Assembly (NCBI GenBank): GCA_937868455.1
Contig: CALMMO010000089.1
Location: forward strand, 1 to 18,317
From: an uncultured Marmoricola sp.
GTDB lineage: Bacteria; Actinomycetota; Actinomycetes; Propionibacteriales; Nocardioidaceae
Length of the DNA stretch: 18,317 nucleotides
Direction of reading: 5' to 3'
Shown here: positions 8,610-14,172 of the stretch, in pieces
Layout: each line of letters begins with the position of its first letter
Numbering within the stretch: position 1 is the first letter of the stretch
Translations under genes and position numbers: made by a program
The notes under the pieces: model-generated
What the model saw: the letters and a program-made list of their open reading frames with translations, nothing else
Databases searched by the model: none
What the model was told of the DNA's origin: nothing

Positions 8610-8659
8610 GCTTTGCCCGGATGTTTGTCGCTTTGCGGGGAGGATCCCCCGGGCAAAGC
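8610..8659 (-). other. Large inverted repeat with two alternative pairings
   Basis: GCTTTGCCCGG at 8610-8620 is a perfect 11-bp inverse of CCGGGCAAAGC at 8649-8659, enclosing 28 nt. A second GCTTTGC at 8630-8636 can pair instead with GCAAAGC at 8653-8659. That alternative is extended by GGGG (8637-8640) against CCCC inside the loop. The right arm can therefore form either a long or a short hairpin. It lies between the acyltransferase stop and pruA, and may end the upstream transcript or regulate the pruA leader. There is no U-tract. Confidence 0.5.
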
Positions 8660-8662
8660 TCC

Positions 8663-8688
8663 AAAGTCACAGGTTTACTTGTGACTTT
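8663..8688 (-). terminator. Hairpin spanning the acyltransferase stop codon
   Basis: A perfect 9-bp inverted repeat, AAAGTCACA (8663-8671) and TGTGACTTT (8680-8688), encloses an 8-nt loop. The last codons of the acyltransferase gene form one arm and its TAA (8675-8677) lies in the loop. On the minus strand the second arm ends in TTT and is followed by GG, so it is a weak intrinsic terminator at best. The GC-rich inverted repeat just downstream may add to termination. Confidence 0.45.
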
Positions 8689-10117
8689 TCACCCCGATTT
8701 TGCGCCCCCGCGGAGCCCTCGGACGAGTCTGGCTCGACTGATCGAGCAACTCATCGAGTGCTTCAGTGAGGCAGGTGCCAAGCACTTCGACGTCAGGCAG
8801 TGCGTCACGGTCGGCGGTGATGCCGTAATAGACGTTGCCGTCGTATGACGTCACTCCGATCGACAACGCGAACCCGGGAAGTAGCGGCGGCACCGGGTAG
8901 GTCTCGACCATTTCGGCGCCTGCAGCAAACATCGGGAACTGGGGACCAGGCACATTGGTGATCACAAGGTTCACGTTTTGTGCCTCACTCATGGCCACCC
9001 GTGAGCCCAGCGCATGGAAGGTCGTCGGCGCGAAGCCTGCGACTCCAGCGATCCGATCTGCAGCGACCGCCCGGCCTGTCTCGCCGTGAGATCGCAGCGA
9101 GTAGGAGACCTGATGCAGCCGAACCACCGCCGAGGCTTCCCCGATCGGCAAACTGAGCAGGTGGCCAGCCACCGAACTGCCAAGCGAGGTGGGCTCGCGT
9201 TCCTCGTCGATCACACTCATGGGGACCATCGCTCGCAGCATGCGTCCGGTGTTGACCGACTCAGCGCGGGTCATCATCCAGGCGCGAATTCCGCCAGTGA
9301 TGGTGGCCAAGATGACGTCGTTGACGGTGCCACCGTGCTCGCGGCGAATCTTGCGGTAGTCCTTCAACGCAGTCTTGACGAACACAACTCGCCGCTGTTC
9401 TGAGGGTTCGACGTTGAACGGTGTCTCGGGTTGGGGACGCCTGTTGGAGATCGCACCTGCCAGCGCGCCCAAACGTGAGGCCGTGACGCCGATGCCGCGC
9501 CCGATCGCGTCGAGGTTGCCTCGGGTGGTCTGCAACACCATGGCTGGAGAACGCACAGATTGGGTCAGCGCGTCGATGACTAGACCGGTGGCCGTGGGCT
9601 GGCGGTCAGGGATCCACGTCTCTTGAACGAACTGCCGCGGGCCTGGATCGATATCAAAGATCACCTGTCCGATATCGACGCTGGCAATGCCATCGACCAA
9701 GATCTGGTGGCTCTTTGACAACAGCGCGAGGCGCCCATCTTGGAGTCCCTCGACTAGGTACATCTCCCACAGTGGGCGATGCCGGTCGAGCCGTCGCGAC
9801 ATGATGCGGGCGATGAGTTCGCGCAACTGATCCATCGAGCCCGGTTTGGGCAACGCTGAGCGACGTACGTGATAACCGAGGTCAAAGTCCGGGTCATCGA
9901 CCCAGACGGGATTGGCCAGGTTGCCTGGCACCCACTGGACCCGCTGGCGATACCTCGGCACGAACGCGATGCGATCGTCGATGAGTTTCACCAGGGCGTC
10001 GTAATCGAGCCCACTCGTGCCGGGATCGAGAATTTCCAGCGTCACGTTGTGCATCGGTGTGCGTGCGGTTTCCTTGGCTAGGAACGCCAAATCTTCAGTG
10101 CGCAAGCGACCCGTCAT
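8675..10117 (-). CDS. WS/DGAT family O-acyltransferase (wax ester/triacylglycerol synthase-like)
   Basis: Members transfer acyl groups from acyl-CoA to diacylglycerol or alcohols at the membrane. From the ATG at 10117 the protein has 480 residues, the usual length. Family blocks present are the start TEDLAFLAKETARTPMHN, RPLWEMYLVEGL (114-125), the active-site region SKSHQILVDG (134-143), TVNDVILATITGG (265-276) and NLVITNVPGP (383-392). The active-site motif, normally HHxxxDG, reads HQILVDG, so Gln138 replaces the second His, which is considered the general base. The frame is open 66 codons further up, to 10315 inside the CpaE-like gene. That extension is unlike the family, so I start at 10117. 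No ribosome site is visible there and a possible -10 element lies 7 nt upstream, suggesting a leaderless message. The true substrate is unknown. Confidence 0.88.
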   Translation of the reverse strand: MTGRLRTEDLAFLAKETARTPMHNVTLEILDPGTSGLDYDALVKLIDDRIAFVPRYRQRVQWVPGNLANPVWVDDPDFDLGYHVRRSALPKPGSMDQLRELIARIMSRRLDRHRPLWEMYLVEGLQDGRLALLSKSHQILVDGIASVDIGQVIFDIDPGPRQFVQETWIPDRQPTATGLVIDALTQSVRSPAMVLQTTRGNLDAIGRGIGVTASRLGALAGAISNRRPQPETPFNVEPSEQRRVVFVKTALKDYRKIRREHGGTVNDVILATITGGIRAWMMTRAESVNTGRMLRAMVPMSVIDEEREPTSLGSSVAGHLLSLPIGEASAVVRLHQVSYSLRSHGETGRAVAADRIAGVAGFAPTTFHALGSRVAMSEAQNVNLVITNVPGPQFPMFAAGAEMVETYPVPPLLPGFALSIGVTSYDGNVYYGITADRDALPDVEVLGTCLTEALDELLDQSSQTRPRAPRGRKIGVKSHK

Positions 10118-10124
10118 AGTGGTG

Positions 10125-10133
10125 ATTCTGGCA
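10125..10133 (-). promoter_or_regulatory. Possible extended -10 promoter for a leaderless acyltransferase transcript
   Basis: The minus strand reads TGCCAGAAT, an extended -10 (TGn plus CAGAAT), ending 7 nt before the A of the ATG at 10117. No good -35 is visible. This position fits transcription starting at or near the start codon, which would explain the missing ribosome site. It is a short motif and could occur by chance. Confidence 0.3.
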
Positions 10134-10182
10134 TTGACAGCGGCTGCGGTGGGCGTGAGTTCGCGCACGTAGACCCACGAGG

Positions 10183-10227
10183 CCCCGTTAGCGTCCTCGG
10201 CGCCACCGTGAGGCCCGCTTAACGGGG
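10183..10227 (-). terminator. Imperfect inverted repeat around the stop of the CpaE-like gene
   Basis: CCCCGTTAGCG (10183-10193) pairs with CGCTTAACGGGG (10216-10227) with one bulged A and a 22-nt loop. The stop codon TAA (10190-10188) is inside one arm. No U-tract follows. It may be a terminator-like structure separating this gene from the acyltransferase gene. Confidence 0.35.
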
Positions 10228-11402
10228 GGCTGCTGGGCGGCGTCAGCAAAGACCTGTGAGGCCAACTCCCGCACACGTATCCCCAGATCACCGTCGTCTT
10301 CGGCGCCCACCGCACGACCGATCAGCATCGCTCGATCACAGACCACCTGATCCCAGGGGAGTACGTCGATGCGGGAGGCGTTGGCGAACCCAGCCACCAG
10401 CTCCGCCACCTCCCCCTCAGACCATCCCAACGATTCGCGTGCCTTGTTCACCACCACACTCACTGCAGCCCCGGGCAGCATCGCATCCAGATCGGCCAGC
10501 GCCCGGGCCAAGCGGGCCAACCCGACCGCGTCGGCGGCACCGACCACGACAATCTCGTCTGCAGCTTCGAGAGCTTCCTTGGTCATGTGGTGCCTGCTCG
10601 GTGACTCTTCTTCGGAGTCAAGACTTGATCCGGTGTCGACCACCACGTCGGCATGCTGGGCCGCCAAGGCAAGCAGTTGGGCGATGGTGCCTGGGCGCAC
10701 CTCGATCCACCGATCGGCTCGTGGCAACCCCGAGAGCAACTCCACTCCCCCTTCGAGGCTGCGCCTCGTGTGGGCGAACGCCGTCGCTTCAAGGGTGCCG
10801 GAGTTGACCAGTCTGGCTGCGGCTAAGAGCCCTGAGGCCTCATCAAGCACGCCTAGGTGCTGGGAGATCGTGCTTCCGAAAGGATCGCCGTCGACCAAGA
10901 CGACGCGCTGCCCCAGTTGCGCCCGAATTGACGCGAGGGCGCAAGCCACGGTGGTGCGACCGGGCGCGCCACGAGGTCCCCAGACGGCAATGATTCGACC
11001 ACTCTTGGTGCGCGGAGGGCTAACTGGTGAGCTGTCTTCAAATTCGTCTTCGGAGTTCGCGCTCGACGCAGTGCGAGCTGCGAGGCTCACTGCCATGGGC
11101 AGGGTGTTGAGATGTTCGTGGGAAACTCGATAGCTCACTCCGATGCGACCCAGATCTGCCGATCCCACCGACACCAAGCGCACACCGTGTTTGTGCATCC
11201 GGCTCACCGCGTCGGCATCGAGGCCAACGAGAGCGGCGTCGACTACGGCAACTTGAGCTTGCCCGGTTGAAGCGCTCGCGAGCAGGTCCGGCAAGTCAAC
11301 GCAACGCTTGATGACGGCGGCCTTAGGTGGACGCAGCGCGCCTAGCGCCTCCGCCTCCCAGGCAGCCCCATCAGCAGCTAGGAGCACGCTAATTGGAGCC
11401 AT
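10188..11402 (-). CDS. CpaE-like/MinD-ParA superfamily P-loop protein
   Basis: This 404-residue protein has CpaE architecture: an N-terminal receiver-like domain (about 1-105, with VAVVDAALVG at 51-60 where a receiver Asp strand would sit), an acidic linker near 113-135, and a SIMIBI ATPase domain (136-385). The P-loop reads GPRGAPGRTT (142-151). Compared with the deviant Walker A KGGxGKT, both lysines are arginine (Arg144, Arg149). The other nucleotide motifs are kept: LVDGDPFGST (169-178) and VVVDTGSS (253-260). It ends in a basic tail, RWRRGR. Relatives position pili, septa or chromosomes, but no pilus or secretion ATPase genes are here. The ATG lies 3 nt after the stop of the CpaB-like gene, so they form an operon. 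The role is unknown, and the K-to-R change may mean weak or altered ATP hydrolysis. Confidence 0.75.
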   Translation of the reverse strand: MAPISVLLAADGAAWEAEALGALRPPKAAVIKRCVDLPDLLASASTGQAQVAVVDAALVGLDADAVSRMHKHGVRLVSVGSADLGRIGVSYRVSHEHLNTLPMAVSLAARTASSANSEDEFEDSSPVSPPRTKSGRIIAVWGPRGAPGRTTVACALASIRAQLGQRVVLVDGDPFGSTISQHLGVLDEASGLLAAARLVNSGTLEATAFAHTRRSLEGGVELLSGLPRADRWIEVRPGTIAQLLALAAQHADVVVDTGSSLDSEEESPSRHHMTKEALEAADEIVVVGAADAVGLARLARALADLDAMLPGAAVSVVVNKARESLGWSEGEVAELVAGFANASRIDVLPWDQVVCDRAMLIGRAVGAEDDGDLGIRVRELASQVFADAAQQPPVKRASRWRRGR

Positions 11403-11405
11403 GGC

Positions 11406-12017
11406 TTATCCCCGACCGGTGATGATCACGCGCCCCGCCGCAACGGTGCTTAACGCCTTGCTGAGGTCGATGGCTTGCTCGACCCCAACCACGACTTGAC
11501 CTAAACCTGAGCCGACCTGAGCCGAGACGTTGAGAACGGCCACGTCTTCTAACACGCGCTTGGCCTCAACAGACTCTTGCCCTGCCACCCACACATCGAC
11601 CCGATCGCCGCTTCCGAGCCCAGCAGGCACATCGGTGGACTCGACCCCTAGCGGCACGCGCACGAGTGTGGCCTCGTTAGCCGCGATCGCTGAGCGCGGC
11701 AACAAGTCGCCACGACTGATGGTCCGACTCAACACAAGACCCTGAGGCAGGGCATCGTCTGCGCTGAGGTAACGAGCCGCCAGATCTGCGTCTGGGAACC
11801 TCACCTGCACGCGTACGACGTCTTCGGTGCCCAACTCGACTCCGGGTGCCAGATCACCGTTAGCTGCCCAGACCCCGACCGTGTTGTCAGCGGCCGAGAG
11901 AACCTTGACCCCTGCCATGATCGAGGCAGCCACAATCAAGGAGCCAATCAAGATGCGCGGGTCGCGCCATCCTGGCCGGGCATGCCGGGTTGCTGCGGGT
12001 GGTGTCGGCAGACTCAT
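11406..12017 (-). CDS. SAF-domain, CpaB/RcpC-like membrane protein
   Basis: This 203-residue protein has a basic cytoplasmic N-terminus (ATRHARPGWRDPR), one transmembrane segment at about 21-41 (ILIGSLIVAASIMAGVKVL), then a SAF domain (about 47-110, with LPQGLVLSRTISRGDLL) and an RcpC-like segment (121-145, with VPAGLGSGDRVDVWV). CpaB proteins act in the cell envelope during Flp pilus assembly, but the rest of a pilus locus is absent. The frame extends to 12146, yet the ATG at 12017 is preceded by AGGAG with 5 nt spacing and gives the expected membrane N-terminus. It lies 3 nt before the CpaE-like gene and the two probably work together. It is divergent from the small HTH gene, with 122 bp between starts. 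Confidence 0.8.
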   Translation of the reverse strand: MSLPTPPAATRHARPGWRDPRILIGSLIVAASIMAGVKVLSAADNTVGVWAANGDLAPGVELGTEDVVRVQVRFPDADLAARYLSADDALPQGLVLSRTISRGDLLPRSAIAANEATLVRVPLGVESTDVPAGLGSGDRVDVWVAGQESVEAKRVLEDVAVLNVSAQVGSGLGQVVVGVEQAIDLSKALSTVAAGRVIITGRG

Positions 12018-12139
12018 GTGCACTCCTCTCGGCACCTGTGGGCACACCATGCCTGGTTTTGTGCGCATCCGGGAAGAGTTCTCCACAGCCAAGTGGTGGC
12101 AAATCGCGCCAACCGCGCAGTTTCTGGCACAGTTACCTC
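12018..12139. promoter_or_regulatory. Divergent promoter region between the CpaB-like and HTH genes
   Basis: These 122 bp must hold both promoters. Visible items are the AGGAG ribosome site for the minus-strand gene (12024-12028), and TTCTCCACA (12079-12087), one base off a DnaA box. A weak extended -10-like TGGCACAGT lies 6 nt before the GTG of the plus-strand gene. No strong palindrome was found. Confidence 0.4.
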
Positions 12140-12370
12140 GTGCCATCCCCGCGCTTCATCTCTCTTGCCGACGTTGCGGAACTCCTGGGCACCTCTCACG
12201 CCCAGGTCTATGCCTTGGTACGTCGCGGCGACTTGCGCGCGCTCCAAATTGGTGACCGCCGGCAATGGCGCGTCGATGTGACTGAGTTGGAGAAATACAT
12301 CGAGTCCGAATATGCGCGCGCGGAGAGCTACATCGCCGACAACCCGTTCCGCGAGGTTGAGCAGTCTTAA
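12140..12370 (+). CDS. Small helix-turn-helix protein (BldC/excisionase-like)
   Basis: This 76-residue MerR/excisionase-type DNA-binding protein has SLADVAELLGTSHAQVYALV (about 8-27) forming the helix-turn-helix. It is followed by the wing RRGDLRALQIGDRRQWRV and a C-terminal helix (ELEKYIESEYARAESYI). Such proteins, including BldC, bind DNA as small regulators in actinobacteria. The frame is open upstream to 11990, but that part overlaps the divergent CpaB-like gene and is unlike the family. The GTG at 12140 gives the family start PSPRFISLADVAE. No ribosome site precedes it, so it may be leaderless. Its TAA overlaps the stop of the convergent gene. Its targets are unknown; the adjacent CpaB/CpaE-like operon is an obvious candidate. 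Confidence 0.8.
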   Translation: MPSPRFISLADVAELLGTSHAQVYALVRRGDLRALQIGDRRQWRVDVTELEKYIESEYARAESYIADNPFREVEQS

Positions 12371-12921
12371 GGGCTGGCGACCCGCACCAGGGTGATCGCT
12401 CGCCACGGCATCACCACAGCGTCGCCGCCCTGAGCGGCAAACTCCACGAAATCGGCACCGGCTTTCGTGAACCGTCCCACGTGCAGGCTTTGATCCAGCA
12501 CAGTGACCGAGCAGGTGGCGTGCTGGCTGATGAGGCCCCGCACGATGGATCGCCAGCTGAGTTTTTGCAGGACGCCGATGGCTTCGTCAGCGATGGCTCG
12601 GTTGGGCAATCCGGCGACCGTGAGCACACCGTGATGGGGCACGAGTAGCTCTGCTCCCAAAGCATCTACAAGTAGTACCCAGTCCGCACCAGTGCGCTGC
12701 ACTGTGCCCCGCAGACGTTGGCCCGTGCTCAAGCCCACCTGCACCTGGGCGCCGACGGCGCCGTGCCATCGGCCGCGCAACGAGACCTGGGCGTATTCAG
12801 CTTGCTCGCGCTCAGCTAACTCCTGGTCGCGTGCCAACAGGTGCAAACCAAGTGCTTGCTGCTCGAGGTCCTCAAGAAGTGCATTGACCAACGAATCTGG
12901 CTTCGGGCTCACCTGGCACAT
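12367..12921 (-). CDS. Actinobacterial protein of unknown function with two barrel-like repeats
   Basis: I recognise this 184-residue protein only as a type seen near secA in actinobacteria and know no function. Residues 10-50 are helical and charged (LVNALLEDLEQQALGL, ARDQELAEREQAEY), possibly coiled coil. Then come two similar strand-rich segments, about 59-104 (GTVQRTGADWVLLVD, ELLVPHHGVLTVAGL) and 135-181 (GRFTKAGADFVEFAAQ, AVVMPWRAITLVRV). They share a G-x5-GAD-[WF]-V core and a VP/MP-x3-[IL] end, so an internal duplication of a small beta barrel (Sm- or PRC-like) is plausible. The start is ATG at 12921, directly after a TTG. No strong ribosome site is visible. It is convergent with the HTH gene, sharing TTAA at the stops. 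There is no signal peptide or membrane segment, so it is probably cytoplasmic. Confidence 0.7.
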   Translation of the reverse strand: MCQVSPKPDSLVNALLEDLEQQALGLHLLARDQELAEREQAEYAQVSLRGRWHGAVGAQVQVGLSTGQRLRGTVQRTGADWVLLVDALGAELLVPHHGVLTVAGLPNRAIADEAIGVLQKLSWRSIVRGLISQHATCSVTVLDQSLHVGRFTKAGADFVEFAAQGGDAVVMPWRAITLVRVASP

Positions 12922-12940
12922 CAAACGTCACGCACACCCC

Positions 12941-12949
12941 TGTGGACAA
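12941..12949 (-). other. Single perfect DnaA-box-like nonamer
   Basis: The minus strand reads TTGTCCACA, identical to the DnaA box consensus reported for high-GC actinobacteria. It lies in the gap between divergent starts at 12921 and 13031. It is a single copy, so this is not an origin. It could be a regulatory DnaA site or chance. Confidence 0.35.
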
Positions 12950-12954
12950 CCCCC

Positions 12955-12984
12955 TTGACTTGAAGTCCAAGCCAGGTCTAAAAC
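12955..12984 (+). promoter_or_regulatory. Possible promoter for the LysM-Rv3235 pair
   Basis: TTGACT (12955-12960) is followed after 18 bp by TAAAAC (12979-12984), upstream of the ATG at 13031, in a stretch clearly richer in A/T than its surroundings. GTCTAAA recurs at 12976 and 13006, 30 bp apart. The -10 lacks the final T, so confidence is low. Confidence 0.35.
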
Positions 12985-13030
12985 ATGCAAATAAAGCCAA
13001 ACAACGTCTAAACAGTGTCAGTGAGTTCTA

Positions 13031-13660
13031 ATGATTCTTAGTAATGGCATCAGTGCAGGCCCGCAGCTAAGCCGCGCGGTTCTCGTTGTGGTGGGTCTGG
13101 TGAGTGCTGCGGCCGCCAGTTGGTTCTGGTTTCGCCACGACCTCGTGATCTCATCTCCGCTCGACTTGGCGACGGCCATTCAGACAGCGGCCGCCTGGTC
13201 CGTGTGTGTGCTCTCCACCTGGCTCACGGTGCTCGCCGTGCTCACAGTGATGGATCTCCACAATGTGGCGGCCACGCTGGGGTGTCCGCCATGGTGGCGC
13301 CAAGCCGTGCTGGTCTCGTGTGGTCTGGTGAGCGTCATCGGAATGGCTGTGCCGGCTCAGGCAGCCGATCAGCAGCACTCCATTAGTGGGTTGCCGTTGC
13401 CCGATCGCCCGGTCGCCAGCTCGTCCAGTGCCCAACCGGATGCCAAGCAGCCTCTCCCCCACGCACGACACCACGTCGTCCGCGCCGGCGAAACACTGTG
13501 GCGCATCGCAGAAGAGGCGCTTCCCGCTGATGCCCCCATGGGGAAAGTCGCCGCCTCAACTCAGGCGATCTACCAACTCAACCGGCAGCTCATCGGCACA
13601 GACCCCGACGTGATCCACCCCGGACTTCGCCTTCGACTACCCACCACTTTGGAGCCCTGA
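13031..13660 (+). CDS. Membrane-anchored LysM domain protein
   Basis: This 209-residue protein has three hydrophobic segments (about 14-34, 49-74 and 91-109). A Ser/Pro-rich linker (116-146) follows, then one LysM domain (147-204, starting HHVVRAGETLWRIAEEAL and ending HPGLRLRLP). LysM binds peptidoglycan or chitin-like glycans. Arg90 before the third segment and the Arg/His between the first two fit an N-in topology with the LysM outside the membrane. AQAAD after segment three also resembles a signal peptidase site. The ATG at 13031 has only a weak ribosome site. The stop overlaps the next gene as TGATG, so the two are translated together. A cell-wall role is likely; the exact function is unknown. 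Confidence 0.82.
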   Translation: MILSNGISAGPQLSRAVLVVVGLVSAAAASWFWFRHDLVISSPLDLATAIQTAAAWSVCVLSTWLTVLAVLTVMDLHNVAATLGCPPWWRQAVLVSCGLVSVIGMAVPAQAADQQHSISGLPLPDRPVASSSSAQPDAKQPLPHARHHVVRAGETLWRIAEEALPADAPMGKVAASTQAIYQLNRQLIGTDPDVIHPGLRLRLPTTLEP

Positions 13661-14172
13661 TGACCAGCGCACACATCGTCCGCCCCACCGTTGTCCGTCG
13701 CGGGGTGCTGGAGTCCCACCAACTCGTTGGGCAGCCAACGCGTAACCCGGCAGCAGCCCAAGAAACCTTGGGAATCAGTTTCGATGAGTTCACCGGAATG
13801 CCAGCCGTGCCACATCTGCAGGTGGTCACCCACACCGCAAACGGTGTCGAACAATGGGCAGCGCGGTTTGCCCAAGCGGTCGTCGAAGTGGTCGCAGGCG
13901 ACCGGCCCGTGCCACAGCTATTACGCTGCACAACCGCGGAGGTCTACCACGACCTCAGTCGGCGAGCCAGCGTGTTACACCGGGCGGTGCCGCCAACACA
14001 GCGCCTGCGCAAGGTGCGCGCCATGGTGCGCAGCGTGCACGTCTACTGCCCGCGGGCGACAGCCGCTGAGGTCAGCGTTCACGTGCGTCACGGCGAGCGC
14101 AGCCGAGCCATTGCCGCCCGTTTGGAGTTTCGTGAGGGGCGCTGGCAGTGCGTGGCCTTGGAGTTCGGCTAA
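13660..14172 (+). CDS. Rv3235 family protein
   Basis: This 170-residue protein is recognised as Rv3235-like from [19 protein letters not shown] (about 64-82), [18 protein letters not shown] (84-101) and the C-terminal strands [22 protein letters not shown] and WQCVALEFG. Rv3235-type genes sit beside secA in many actinobacteria, as here; their function is not established. The N-terminal 45 residues look disordered. The ATG shares its A with the stop of the LysM gene, and the TAA overlaps the stop of the convergent secA gene. There is no signal peptide or membrane segment. Coupling to the LysM protein suggests a shared role at the envelope, but that is inference. Confidence 0.8.
   Translation: MTSAHIVRPTVVRRGVLESHQLVGQPTRNPAAAQETLGISFDEFTGMPAVPHLQVVTHTANGVEQWAARFAQAVVEVVAGDRPVPQLLRCTTAEVYHDLSRRASVLHRAVPPTQRLRKVRAMVRSVHVYCPRATAAEVSVHVRHGERSRAIAARLEFREGRWQCVALEFG

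Noticed and set aside
10134-10139. TTGACA on the plus strand as a -35 element
   Set aside because: No -10 is found 16-18 bp downstream and no plus-strand gene follows.
10118-10315. N-terminal extension of the acyltransferase frame into the CpaE-like gene
   Set aside because: The extra 66 residues overlap the CpaE-like coding end, are Pro/Ser-rich and do not match the family start, which fits the ATG at 10117.
11990-12139. Longer version of the small HTH protein starting at 11990
   Set aside because: It would overlap the start of the divergent CpaB-like gene and adds a Cys/Ser-rich segment foreign to the family.
12018-12146. Longer version of the CpaB-like protein starting at 12146
   Set aside because: A good AGGAG site sits before the ATG at 12017, and the extension removes the expected short cytoplasmic tail before the membrane segment.
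12079-12949. Possible replication origin from two DnaA-box-like sites
   Set aside because: There is only one perfect nonamer and one near match, far apart, with no cluster, no dnaA/dnaN/parAB genes and no unwinding element.
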